This document shows positions 36,835 to 45,758 of a DNA stretch of 64,000 bases, in pieces. The translations under genes were made by a program, and so were the position numbers. How positions within the stretch are numbered: position 1 is the stretch's first letter; each line of letters opens with the position of its first letter. The notes beneath the pieces were generated by a model. The model worked only from the letters and a program-made list of their open reading frames with translations. It was not told where the DNA came from and made no database searches. Source of the DNA: Mesobacillus foraminis (GTDB taxonomy: Bacteria > Bacillota > Bacilli > Bacillales > Cytobacillaceae); assembly GCF_004340465.1 (NCBI RefSeq), contig NZ_SLVV01000015.1, positions 38,750-102,749 on the forward strand, written 5' to 3'.

Positions 36835-37341
36835 CTATTAAGTGCCCAAGGTTCTTTTATAAGACTAGTTAGGAGTGCCTCAGGGTTAATATTTAAACAA
36901 ATGAATGTCCTGGAAACAACTTTTGAAACCAATAGTTTTACACGTTAAAAGGGTGAAAAAGGGAATGGCTGCATGCTTTGTCGCCCTAGTAAATCGTCGA
37001 TGCTTCAAATTCAGGGAGTGGATAGAAGGGTCAATATGATCGGCCTGCAATTGCTGAAATCTGTGACATACAGGTTCAGCTTTTTTTTTCATCCATCTGC
37101 GCAAGCTTTATGGACAGGATGATTTTTATACACTTCCCTCGCTGGGAAACTGCGGGATATCTTTGAAGTGAGGGCAAAGCTGTGCTAGTCTGCTAGAGTC
37201 CAGGTGCTCCCTGTTAGGAAGGCGTCAGGTAATCGTTTCTGGCGTAGGAAGTGTATCTCCAGCTCCCTGATAGGTACGAGTGAGTGGATACGGCTGTTTA
37301 ATTTATGTTACAGTGATAAAAAAGCCAGAAAGGAATTTAGT
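36835..37341. other. 507-bp gap, no gene seen
   Basis: No convincing frame on either strand. GCTCCCTGTTAGG (37206) and GCTCCCTGATAGG (37262) form an imperfect direct repeat 56 bases apart. No T-box, known riboswitch or clear terminator for putP was recognised. Confidence 0.5.
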
Positions 37342-39036
37342 ATGTTCAAAAGTGCACAATACCAACTGGATAACTCCTTTACCATTGTAAATGATCATAC
37401 ACCTTTATCTGAAATAAAGAAGAAACTAAACGAGTATCATTTTGTCGTTGTCGCGGGTGGAACATACTTTATTATTCATGACCATGAGTATGGCCTGATC
37501 GAGCTGGGCGGTGATTCCAGGCCTGTTGCGGATTGGCTTCGGCAGCTCAAATGGCTGCCTTCAACCATTGTCACGGCTGAAAGGATCGTTTCGCAAGAAG
37601 TGGACTGGAGGCGGCCAGTACTAGTTAAAAATGAAAGGGAATTCATGGGGGTTTTAACCTCCGCGAAGGCAATCGAAAAGCTGGAGGGAGAGAACCGGGA
37701 GATTACGGCCTATTTTGATACACTGGCGGAAACGATAAACGACTCTGTAACTGCGGTAAATGAAGACGGTCAAGTTGTTTACTGGAACCTTGTCGCTGAA
37801 GAAACGTACAAGATAAAAAAGGAATTCATCCTGGGCAAAAAAATCGGAGAGCATTTTAACGAGGAAGCCGTTGTCCTTCATCGGATCCTGAATGAAGGCC
37901 TGCCCGTACGAGGAGAATACCATCGTCCCAACAAGGATACACATGTTCTGATAAACGCTTCACCTATTATGATTGATAATAAAATTATCGGCGGAGTGGC
38001 TACGGAACAAAATATCACCAATATCCTCAGGCTCAACGAGGAGCTGGACTCAAACTCCTCTCTGCTTGTTTCCAGGAAAAATCCTTTTTCAACAATGCCC
38101 ACCGGGAGCCCCAAGTTTCAGGAGGCTTTAAAAATAGCACAAAAGGTGGCTCATGCAGATATTCCGGTTCACTTAACGGGGGAACCAGGATCGGGAAAGG
38201 AAATGCTTGCTCAGGCCATCCACTATGGCGGGGCAAAAGCCGATGGAGCTTTTATCACGCTGAATTGTTCCGTTATTCCTCCGGCTATGCTGGAAATTGA
38301 ACTCTTCGGTTTTCAGAAGGAAACCTATACGACGGAGCAGCAAACATTGCAAATTGGAAGAATCGAACAGGCATTAAACGGTACATTATTTATTGAAGAC
38401 ATTGATAAAATGCCGCTGTCCATCCAGGGGAAATTGCTGGAATATCTGGTTGACAAGAGCTTTTACCGAGTGGGAGGGGCAGAAAAGATTACGTCCCCAA
38501 CCAGGATCATTACGTCCACGTCGGACTCCATTGATGTATTGCTAAAAGAAGGCAGCTTTAACGAAAAGCTTTATTTCCGCCTCTCGGTCATCACAATTGA
38601 TATTCCCCCGCTTCGGACCAGAAAAGAGGATATCGTTTCCCTGGTCGAGAAATATCTTCGCGAATTCAGTACCAAGTATAAAAAAACGTGCCCAGAGATG
38701 GAATCCGAAGCCATACTCCAGTTAGTGAACTATGACTGGCCCGGCAATATCCGTGAACTCAAGAATACGATTGAACGAATGGTCCTTTTAAACGACAAAC
38801 CAGCCATTACAAGTGATCAGCTTCCTGACCATATAAAAAGCAAGCTGATTGTTAGCCATATCGATGGAAAAGACGGCGAAATCGAACCTCACGAATTATC
38901 CCTGAAAAATGCAGAAGCGCTGGAAATAGAGGAAGCCTTAAAAAAAACGTATGGCAACAAAAGTGCCGCAGCCAGCCTGCTTGGCATCTCAAGAGGCACT
39001 TTATACAACAAGATAAAAGAGTACGGTTTGAATTGA
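37342..39036 (+). CDS. NtrC-like AAA+ transcriptional regulator with PAS domain, GAFTGA loop absent
   Basis: A 564-aa regulator beside the put operon. An N-terminal region (1-110) of unknown fold is followed by a PAS domain (about 120-225, TLAETINDSVTAVNEDG). Next come an AAA+ domain with Walker A GEPGSGKEMLAQ near 280, an altered Walker B TLFIEDIDKM, and the arginine-finger region YFRLSVITIDIPPLRTRKED. A Fis-type helix-turn-helix (NKSAAASLLGISRGTLYNKI) ends the protein. The sigma-54 contact loop, usually ELFGYEKGAFTGA, reads ELFGFQKETYTTEQ. So it probably does not activate sigma-54 and may act on sigma-A promoters. AAAGGAA precedes the ATG. Control of put genes is inferred. Confidence 0.85.
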   Translation: MFKSAQYQLDNSFTIVNDHTPLSEIKKKLNEYHFVVVAGGTYFIIHDHEYGLIELGGDSRPVADWLRQLKWLPSTIVTAERIVSQEVDWRRPVLVKNEREFMGVLTSAKAIEKLEGENREITAYFDTLAETINDSVTAVNEDGQVVYWNLVAEETYKIKKEFILGKKIGEHFNEEAVVLHRILNEGLPVRGEYHRPNKDTHVLINASPIMIDNKIIGGVATEQNITNILRLNEELDSNSSLLVSRKNPFSTMPTGSPKFQEALKIAQKVAHADIPVHLTGEPGSGKEMLAQAIHYGGAKADGAFITLNCSVIPPAMLEIELFGFQKETYTTEQQTLQIGRIEQALNGTLFIEDIDKMPLSIQGKLLEYLVDKSFYRVGGAEKITSPTRIITSTSDSIDVLLKEGSFNEKLYFRLSVITIDIPPLRTRKEDIVSLVEKYLREFSTKYKKTCPEMESEAILQLVNYDWPGNIRELKNTIERMVLLNDKPAITSDQLPDHIKSKLIVSHIDGKDGEIEPHELSLKNAEALEIEEALKKTYGNKSAAASLLGISRGTLYNKIKEYGLN

Positions 39037-39174
39037 ACAGGGAACTCCAGCTAAGGCTTTTTGGAGAGCAGGTGAAGCATTCGTTTGCGCTTCGGGGAGC
39101 GAGATCCAAACGTAGATTTTTATGGGTTAAATAGAAGATAAACATCAACAGAGGCAAGCATGGAGGGTTTGTTA

Positions 39175-40167
39175 GTGAAATTAAGTGTCCTTGATCAATC
39201 AGTCATTAGCAAAGGGGATTCAGCGAGTGAGGCCCTCAGAAAAACGGTACAACTGGCACAAATTACGGAAGACCTGGGATACACACGGTTTTGGATAGCG
39301 GAACATCATAATACGAATGGAATGGCGGGATCTTCTCCGGAGGTTCTTATTTCTCATATTGCTTCGAACACGAAGAAAATCCGTGTTGGTTCGGGCGGTG
39401 TTTTGCTGCCTCAATACAGCCCTTATAAGGTAGCCGAAAACTTCAAACTTCTTGAAGCTCTGTTTCCCAACCGAATTGATGCGGGAATCGGGCGTTCCCC
39501 TGGAGGCTCCGCAGCCACCAGGCTGGCGCTGACAGACGGTTTACGAAAAAGCCTGAATGAATTTCCCCGTCAGGTAAGGGATTTGCAGGGATTTTTGATG
39601 AATGAGCAGCCCAAGGACCACCCCTATCATGACGTAAAAGCTTTTCCGGTGACCGGGAGTGTGCCGGAAATGTGGCTCTTGGGCATTACCCACCGGGGAG
39701 CAAGGGTTGCCGCAGAAAATGGGACTGCATTTACCTATGGCCATTTTATTACCCCTGTTAATGGAAGTCGTGCCCTGGATTATTACTATGAACATTTTCA
39801 GCCTTCTCCTTTAATGTCAGAGCCGAAAGCGAATGTATGTGTATTTGTTGTTTGTGCCCCAACACAGGAAAAAGCAGAGGAGCTGGCATTAAGCCAGGAT
39901 TTTTGGCTGCTGGCAGTTGAAAAGGGGCTGGATACCAGGATTCCATCAGTAGATGAAGTGAGGAACAGATCTTTAACAGCCAGCGAAAAAAGCAAGATTG
40001 AGGAAAATCGAAAGCGCATGATCATTGGCACACCAGAGAAGGTAAAAAATGAACTCCTGCAGCTAAGTGAGAAATATCAAACCGACGAATTCATGATTAT
40101 CAATAATGTATATAATTTTCAGGACAAAATGAAAAGCTATATTTTATTGGCTGAAGCCTTCCTGTAA
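39175..40167 (+). CDS. luciferase-like flavin monooxygenase (LLM class)
   Basis: A 330-aa TIM-barrel protein of the bacterial luciferase-like family. It starts KLSVLDQSVISKG and has the FWIAEHHN motif (residues about 40-47), the GSGGVLLPQYSPYKVAE block and GIGRSPGG. These match the B. subtilis YceB/YtmO-like branch with a conserved N-terminus. Members use reduced FMN and oxygen to oxidise or desulfurise organic substrates; this substrate is unknown. The GTG at 39175 lies 7 bases after GGAGGG and gives the typical family start; the ATG at 39160 lies before that site. Confidence 0.88.
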   Translation: MKLSVLDQSVISKGDSASEALRKTVQLAQITEDLGYTRFWIAEHHNTNGMAGSSPEVLISHIASNTKKIRVGSGGVLLPQYSPYKVAENFKLLEALFPNRIDAGIGRSPGGSAATRLALTDGLRKSLNEFPRQVRDLQGFLMNEQPKDHPYHDVKAFPVTGSVPEMWLLGITHRGARVAAENGTAFTYGHFITPVNGSRALDYYYEHFQPSPLMSEPKANVCVFVVCAPTQEKAEELALSQDFWLLAVEKGLDTRIPSVDEVRNRSLTASEKSKIEENRKRMIIGTPEKVKNELLQLSEKYQTDEFMIINNVYNFQDKMKSYILLAEAFL

Positions 40168-40263
40168 CAGGCAGAAGGCTCATTCTAAAGAAAGATTTCG
40201 TTGTAAACTCGCTGATTTACCTGGACCCTTATGCCGCCAATCCCTGTCCTGGCAAGCCGGTTT

Positions 40264-40281
40264 TAATCAAACGTTTGATTA
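40264..40281. promoter_or_regulatory. perfect 18-bp palindrome, TetR-type operator-like
   Basis: TAATCAAACGTTTGATTA. A near copy with one change lies at 59685-59704. The form suits a small dimeric repressor. Which one is unknown. Confidence 0.55.
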
Positions 40282-40297
40282 GAGGCAAAAGGCAACT

Positions 40298-40327
40298 AAC
40301 CCCCTTCAGAGCTGGAGGGGGTTTTTA
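40298..40327 (+). terminator. intrinsic terminator after the LLM gene
   Basis: AACCCCCTTCA pairs with TGGAGGGGGTT around GAGC and is followed by T residues. Confidence 0.85.
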
Positions 40328-40634
40328 GAAATCTTTTAATAGGTTAAAAATAATTTTGCGTGATAACTTTTTGGCAGTTTAAATGCTCTGTGACAGCCAG
40401 CTAGTAAAAATTCCTTTCCCAGTTGACACTGAAATGAAACGGAATATTCCTGTTTTATTGTAATGATTTTTTGAAGAAACTGTTAACGATTACAGGGTAA
40501 AAAGACTGTATTTTTAGTATGCCTTTTGCCATGGACTGTGCCCCTCATTTCCCCTCGTCCAGGCTGTTGGTTTTTCTTATCCCATAAGGCCTGCCTCTTT
40601 TTACCCAGACATCTCGATAGCATTTCCAATTCCT

Positions 40635-40676
40635 TTTACACTTCTTTACAGATCATTAAAATTTCAGATTTATAAT
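40635..40676 (+). promoter_or_regulatory. phoD promoter with Pho-box-like direct repeats
   Basis: TTTACA (40635), TTTACA (40645), TTAAAA (40656) and GATTTA (40667) are spaced 10-11 bases apart, like the TTAACA repeats that bind phosphorylated PhoP in Bacillus. TATAAT (40671-40676) is the -10. This suggests induction by phosphate starvation. Confidence 0.65.
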
Positions 40677-40715
40677 CTAACTCGAAAGATCTTATGTAGA
40701 GAGGGGAACCATTTC

Positions 40716-42464
40716 ATGACAAATGAAAGGCCAATTGACGCACTGATCAGGAAAATCAATGAGGAAAGCATGAAGAAAAATATTGACCGCCGAAGCTTCC
40801 TAAGCGGGGCAGGCAAAATTGCAGGCCTATCACTCGGCCTTACGATTGCCCATTCGTTAGGCGGATTTAAGGTGGAGGCAGCTCCGAACTTCAGCAACTA
40901 TCCATTTTCTCTGGGGGTTGCGTCAGGAGACCCGCTTTCGGACAGTGTCGTTCTATGGACACGGCTGGCCCCAGATCCGTTAAACGGCGGCGGGATGCCC
41001 GCACACGTAGTACCAGTCAAATGGGAGCTGGCAACAGACGAAAACTTCCGCAACATCGTTCAGCGCGGAACAGAAATGGCTTCCCCGGATCTTGGACATT
41101 CCGTACATATTGAGGTAAGCGGACTTAAGCCAAACAGTGTTTACTATTACCGCTTTAAAGCAGGGAAAGAAATCAGCCCGGCTGGAAGAACGAAAACCCT
41201 GCCGCCGCTTGGTGCAAGTGTCTCGAGCCTGACATTTGCCATTGCTTCCTGCCAGCAGTACGAGCATGGGTATTTTACTGCCTATAAACATATGGCAAAA
41301 GAGGACCTTGATCTGGTTTTCCATCTTGGCGACTACATATATGAATATGGAACAAATGAATATGTATCCCCTACAGGGAATGTCCGTGCCCATAGCGGAG
41401 ATGAAATCGTTACAGTTGAAGACTACCGCAACCGCTTTGCGCAATACCGTTCTGATGCTGACCTGAGAGCTGCACATGCCGCGTTCCCGTGGGTGGTAAC
41501 CTGGGATGACCATGAAGTAGAAAATAACTATGCGAATGTCATTCCTGAAAAAGGCCAGTCAGTGGAAGAATTTATCAAGCGCCGGGCTGCCGCCTACCAG
41601 GTTTATTACGAGCATATGCCGCTGCGGAAATCTTCGCTCCCACATGATGGAGGCATGCAGCTGTACAGGGACTTCCATTATGGCGATCTAGCCTCTTTCT
41701 TTGTCCTGGATACCCGACAGTATCGCGATGATCAGGCGAACGGGGATGGTACGAAGGCTCATACTGCGGAATCACTGGATCCCAAACGGACACTTCTTGG
41801 GGCGGAGCAGGAACAGTGGCTGCTTAACAACCTTGGAAACTCAAAATCAAAATGGAATGTGCTGCCGCAGCAGATTTTCTTTGCTCAGCGGAACTCCGGG
41901 ACAAGCACTGCGCCAAGATTCAGCATGGACTCCTGGGACGGATATCCGGCTCAGCGCCAGAGGGTAACCGATTATGTAAAAGAAAAGAACATCAACAATC
42001 TGGTTGTCCTGACCGGTGACGTTCATGCAAGCTGGGCCTCCAATTTAACGACAGACTATAATAATCCAGATGCCCCTATTATCGGTGCGGAGTTTGTCGG
42101 AACGTCCATTACTTCAGGCGGTGATGGTTCTGATGTTCGTGCCGATACCGAGAAATTTTTAACGCTGAACCCTCATATCAAGTTCTTTAATAACTACCGC
42201 GGCTATGTCCGCTGCCGGGTCACTCCTGAACAATGGCGCGCAGACTACCGGGTCGTGCCTTATGTGACAACACCGGGTGCCGATATTTCTACCAGAGCTT
42301 CCTTTATTTTTGAAAAGAACAATGAAGGCATAAAAGAAATCGATTCAAACACAGTGCCAATGGGTATCCAAAAATCCGCGGAAGTGGAAGAGGACCGCCA
42401 TCGTGCCCATGAGCGCGCTCATGAAAAGCAGCAGCAGAAACGGCGTAAGAAGGTAACGAATTAA
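40716..42464 (+). CDS. phoD: alkaline phosphatase D, Tat-exported
   Basis: A 582-aa secreted phosphodiesterase/phosphatase. A twin-arginine signal starts with DRRSFLSGAGKIAGLSLGL (Arg25-Arg26), with a likely cleavage near VEAAPN at about residue 55. PhoD metal-site blocks follow: ASGDP and VLWTRLAP, ASCQQYEHGYFTAY, LGDYIYEYG, WDDHEVENNY, and LTGDVHASWAS. The C-terminus is unusually rich in His, Arg and Lys (HRAHERAHEKQQQKRRKK) after the domain ends. In B. subtilis phoD is followed by tatAd-tatCd; no tat genes lie here, so export must use a system encoded elsewhere. Confidence 0.95.
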   Translation: MTNERPIDALIRKINEESMKKNIDRRSFLSGAGKIAGLSLGLTIAHSLGGFKVEAAPNFSNYPFSLGVASGDPLSDSVVLWTRLAPDPLNGGGMPAHVVPVKWELATDENFRNIVQRGTEMASPDLGHSVHIEVSGLKPNSVYYYRFKAGKEISPAGRTKTLPPLGASVSSLTFAIASCQQYEHGYFTAYKHMAKEDLDLVFHLGDYIYEYGTNEYVSPTGNVRAHSGDEIVTVEDYRNRFAQYRSDADLRAAHAAFPWVVTWDDHEVENNYANVIPEKGQSVEEFIKRRAAAYQVYYEHMPLRKSSLPHDGGMQLYRDFHYGDLASFFVLDTRQYRDDQANGDGTKAHTAESLDPKRTLLGAEQEQWLLNNLGNSKSKWNVLPQQIFFAQRNSGTSTAPRFSMDSWDGYPAQRQRVTDYVKEKNINNLVVLTGDVHASWASNLTTDYNNPDAPIIGAEFVGTSITSGGDGSDVRADTEKFLTLNPHIKFFNNYRGYVRCRVTPEQWRADYRVVPYVTTPGADISTRASFIFEKNNEGIKEIDSNTVPMGIQKSAEVEEDRHRAHERAHEKQQQKRRKKVTN

Positions 42465-42486
42465 TTGTCTTAAATTTTGTAAAAGC

Positions 42487-42522
42487 ATGGTGCCCTGTTA
42501 TAAGCGGGGTGCCATTTTTTTA
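42487..42522 (+). terminator. intrinsic terminator of phoD
   Basis: ATGGTGCCC pairs with GGGTGCCAT (two G-T pairs) around eleven bases, followed by seven T. Confidence 0.8.
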
Positions 42523-42534
42523 TGCTGAGGAGAA

Positions 42535-42742
42535 TGTGAGCCCGAATCTCGAGTTTTACACGTGGGTAGGCGGCATGAGGAAAAGATGCGTGCCCGGCAT
42601 CGTTGATTTTAACTGGAGGAGGGAACGCAAAGGGAGAATGCGTGCCCGGTGTCCATGATTTTAATCGGTGGAGGGAACGCAAAGAAAATATGATGCCCCT
42701 GTGCCTCCCGATTTTAACACTCGCATACGGAACTGAATAATC
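42535..42742 (+). repeat. 52-bp tandem repeat array, four diverged units
   Basis: Unit starts at 42535, 42587, 42639 and 42691, exactly 52 bases apart. Units 2 and 3 are close: TGCGTGCCCGG, then GATTTTAA, GGAGGGAACGCAAAG. Units 1 and 4 are diverged but keep GCCC and a TTTTA core. GGGAACGC of one unit and GCGTGCCC of the next form a dyad with one mismatch and an 11-base loop. No coding capacity is kept. It lies between phoD and the chemoreceptor gene. Confidence 0.85.
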
Positions 42743-42925
42743 CATACCATAGAATCCCCAGCGACCTTCCCCCGAACATAATGGCTTTTCCGTGCTATAA
42801 AGCTAAGTTAGCCGACTAATTTCAATTAATCGTTAAATGTGAAGGATATTTGTCGATATTTAATAGAGAAATAAATTGGGAATGGAAACCAAAGTTATAG
42901 CAAATGGGAGGAATAGGGAGCTTAA

Positions 42926-44611
42926 ATGAGTATAAAAACAAGATTAATATCTACACTATCAATTTTAATCCTGACGATTATCGTGCTGGGGGGCTTTTCC
43001 GTTTTTGTTATTGATTCTACAATCGAGAAAAAAAATCTTTTGAAAGATAAAATGGAATTGCAAAAGTCGGTAACTTACATTCAATATCGCTTAGCAGGAC
43101 TGTCAAATGATGAGAGGGCATTTATTATTACAGGTGATCATGAGTACACTGAGGGGATGAGGGAAAAAGCGGAGGATATCAATTCTGCCATTGAAGGCCT
43201 TAATAGCCTTGCCCATGAAGGGGAAACCCGCAATAGCATCGATTTCCTGAAGAAAAGCTTTAATCAGTTCTGGGAGATAAGTCAGCAAGTGGCTGGCAGT
43301 TATGATGAGAATCCGGAGCAAGCGAAGGAGCTGCACTTTGGGGAAGAAAGAGACTTGAGAAAGCAGGTTCTTGATCCAGCAGTTGATAAAATGGTGGACC
43401 GCCTGAATAAGGATGTTGAGGCAATCAAGCTGGAAAGTGAAAAAGCTGGTGCCTGGAGCCAGAGATTCCTTGTAGGAATAGCTATCTTGGCATCCGTGGC
43501 GGGCATCATTTTAACTCTTCAGTTACTGAGAGCCATTCTTAAACCACTTCACGCGATCAACAGACAGCTGGATGATATCGCTCACGGAGATGCAGATCTT
43601 ACAAAGAGGGTTCAAGTCGAAGGGAATAATGAATTTGGGCAGCTGGCACAGTCTTTCAATGCATTTGCAGGATCTCTTGGTGAGATGATTTCCCGAATCG
43701 GAAGCTCTTCGGAACAGGTTGCGGCTTCCTCGGAAGAACTTTCTGCCAGTACAGAACAATCCAGGGTCACTTCAGAACACATCTCAGAGACCATGCAGGC
43801 AATTGCAAACAGCAACAGTCATCATAGCCATATAACTGTCAATAGCCTGAATTCAGTAAATGAATCACTGAACAGCATCATGTCTGTTGCATCCAACGCG
43901 AACATGGTGGCAGAAGTTTCTTTTACCATGAAAGGCCAGGCAGAACATGGTGCCAATTCAGTCAAGGATATGCTTAATCAAATGGATTCCATTAATCAGT
44001 CAGTCGATCTGGCCAATAAAGGGGTAAATTCTTTAGTTCTAAGTGCGACGAAAATTAAGGAAATCTCTTCTCTTATTACGAATATCTCGGGACAAACGAA
44101 TTTGCTGGCCCTTAACGCTGCAATTGAGGCAGCAAGGGCCGGAGAGCATGGGAAAGGTTTTGCGGTCGTGGCAGAGGAAGTGAGAAAGTTGGCTGACCAG
44201 ACTAATCAATCTGCAGCCCATATTCATACTCTCGTCTCAACCATCCAGAGTGACTCAAATGAAACAGTCAATAATATTCTTTTGGTAAAGGACAATGTAA
44301 AATCAGGAATTATGATCTCTAAAGAAACAGATTCGAATTTCAATGAGATCCTGGACTTAATTGAGCAGGTGACATCACAAATTCAAGAAGTGGCAGCGGC
44401 AACTCAGCATATTACAACTGGTTTCGAAGTCGTGCAGCAGACAATGGAAGAAATTGCGGAAGGATCCAAGGAAGCATTGGCGGGTACAGAAAGCGCCGCG
44501 GCTGCCAGCGAGCAGCAGCTGGCCTCTATTGAGGAAGTATCAAATGCAACACATTCGCTAACTAAATTGGCCGAGGATTTGCAATCCATGATTTCGCGCT
44601 TCAAAGTTTAA
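42926..44611 (+). CDS. methyl-accepting chemotaxis protein
   Basis: A 561-aa transmembrane chemoreceptor. Helix 1 is at about residues 8-30 and helix 2 at about 177-200. The extracellular part between them (about 145 residues, helical, with [21 protein letters not shown]) resembles a CHASE3-type sensor. A HAMP domain follows (to about 255). The cytoplasmic signalling domain holds the MCP tip: [20 protein letters not shown], then [16 protein letters not shown], which binds CheA and CheW. The ligand is unknown. GGGAGGAATAGGGAG precedes the ATG. Single-gene unit with its own terminator. Confidence 0.94.
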   Translation: MSIKTRLISTLSILILTIIVLGGFSVFVIDSTIEKKNLLKDKMELQKSVTYIQYRLAGLSNDERAFIITGDHEYTEGMREKAEDINSAIEGLNSLAHEGETRNSIDFLKKSFNQFWEISQQVAGSYDENPEQAKELHFGEERDLRKQVLDPAVDKMVDRLNKDVEAIKLESEKAGAWSQRFLVGIAILASVAGIILTLQLLRAILKPLHAINRQLDDIAHGDADLTKRVQVEGNNEFGQLAQSFNAFAGSLGEMISRIGSSSEQVAASSEELSASTEQSRVTSEHISETMQAIANSNSHHSHITVNSLNSVNESLNSIMSVASNANMVAEVSFTMKGQAEHGANSVKDMLNQMDSINQSVDLANKGVNSLVLSATKIKEISSLITNISGQTNLLALNAAIEAARAGEHGKGFAVVAEEVRKLADQTNQSAAHIHTLVSTIQSDSNETVNNILLVKDNVKSGIMISKETDSNFNEILDLIEQVTSQIQEVAAATQHITTGFEVVQQTMEEIAEGSKEALAGTESAAAASEQQLASIEEVSNATHSLTKLAEDLQSMISRFKV

Positions 44612-44625
44612 TAGATAATTGTAAG

Positions 44626-44664
44626 AAAAACAGGCGCATTCGCAAAACGAAGCGCCTGTTTTTC
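44626..44664. terminator. bidirectional intrinsic terminator
   Basis: AAAAACAGGCGCATTCG pairs with CGAAGCGCCTGTTTTT (one bulge) around five bases. It lies between the convergent chemoreceptor and TetR genes. Confidence 0.9.
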
Positions 44665-44671
44665 TTTTGGA

Positions 44672-45571
44672 CTATTGTGTTACCTTATCCTGATTAAAAA
44701 AGGTATGAACCAGCTGACTCAGCATCTGGAGATCTTCACTAGAGAATAAAGCAGAATCTTCTTTTAAAGATAATAAGGCACTCTCAACAATGTATTTTCT
44801 GGGACTTTTTGATTGCAGAAGTTCCTCCTGCAAGAAGTCCAGTAGCTCTGTATATTTCTGCTGGGCTTTATGAGGATTCAGGGTCTTTTTCATGCCAAGT
44901 ATCGTTCGGAACAGCTGCTCTTGAAAAGTCCTGTCAGGCAACTGGCAGTTCGGAAGCCAGCGTTCCAAAAGCTCAGGCTGAATTAATTGGTCACGGCTGC
45001 GGGATACTTCTTCGACCATTCCAATCATACGCTCCACACTATATTGGGCAATTTGGCCGACATCGGTGTTTGCACCATGCGCCAGTTTATTAAATTTCAG
45101 GTTGTGATGCAGGATTCCCATGAACATAATGGAACAGTCCAGAAGATAAGGCTTTTTGTCCTCCCCGAAAAGATCGATGAACCGCCCGTAAATCCACCGG
45201 AGGGCCCTTAACTGGCCGCGATTGATGAATTGTTTGAGATCTTCATCGTTTGAAACAAGTACTTCTTCAAACAGAGAAATCAGCTTGCTTGTCCGATTGG
45301 TTTTTAACTGTAATTCTACCTGTTTGGTAAAAATCCCGATATCCCTCGGGTCCTGCCCAATCAGCAGCTCGTTCCGGGCCTGCTCCACATTCTTGTAGAT
45401 GGATTTAAAAAGAGCGATTAATAATTCGTTTTTGGAAGAAAAATAGTTATAGAACGTTCCTTTGGAAATACCACTATAGGTTAATATGTCCTGAATGGAT
45501 GTATTTTGAAAGCCTTTGTCGATAAACAATTGATGGGCCATTTTGATTACATGCTGCTTCCTGTCATTCAT
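44672..45571 (-). CDS. TetR family transcriptional regulator
   Basis: A 299-aa regulator, long for TetR (usually about 200). The helix-turn-helix covers residues 5-52: AHQLFIDKGFQNTSIQDIL, GISKGTFYNYFSSKNELL. The ligand domain is extended by about 90 helical residues at the C-terminus. AGGTG precedes the ATG. It is divergent from an MFS drug-transporter gene across 187 bases that contain two GGTATA-type palindromes. Self-control and repression of the transporter are inferred from this classic layout. The inducer is unknown. Confidence 0.9.
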   Translation of the reverse strand: MNDRKQHVIKMAHQLFIDKGFQNTSIQDILTYSGISKGTFYNYFSSKNELLIALFKSIYKNVEQARNELLIGQDPRDIGIFTKQVELQLKTNRTSKLISLFEEVLVSNDEDLKQFINRGQLRALRWIYGRFIDLFGEDKKPYLLDCSIMFMGILHHNLKFNKLAHGANTDVGQIAQYSVERMIGMVEEVSRSRDQLIQPELLERWLPNCQLPDRTFQEQLFRTILGMKKTLNPHKAQQKYTELLDFLQEELLQSKSPRKYIVESALLSLKEDSALFSSEDLQMLSQLVHTFFNQDKVTQ

Positions 45572-45680
45572 AAAATCACCTTTGAAATGAATTGAACTGC
45601 CTGTACAAATTTCATACTACATTACTTTGGTTGGATAAACAAACCCAGATAATAACAGGATATATAGCAATTGCAAAATT

Positions 45681-45723
45681 TATACTCTTGGTATATGATA
45701 GATGTCTGTATAACGAGGGTATA
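45681..45723. promoter_or_regulatory. two operator-like palindromes between the TetR and MFS genes
   Basis: TATACTCTTGGTATA (45681-45695) is a perfect TATAC/GTATA dyad. TATAACGAGGGTATA (45709-45723) is a second copy with one mismatch, 28 bases on. The second ends 35 bases before the transporter start. Likely binding sites of the divergent TetR protein, which is inferred. Confidence 0.6.
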
Positions 45724-45758
45724 AAATAATGAACTATTTGTATATAGGGGGAAATAGA

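Larger units (their letters stand above)
40168..40715. other. 548-bp gap with palindrome, terminator and Pho-box-like repeats
   Basis: It holds the palindrome 40264-40281, a terminator 40298-40327 and the phoD control region 40635-40676, listed separately. No frame with a ribosome site was found between them. Confidence 0.6.

Noticed and set aside
36835..37341. T-box or riboswitch leader for the regulator at 37342
   Set aside because: No AGGGTGGNACCGCG-like T-box core and no terminator/antiterminator pair; only an imperfect 13-base repeat.
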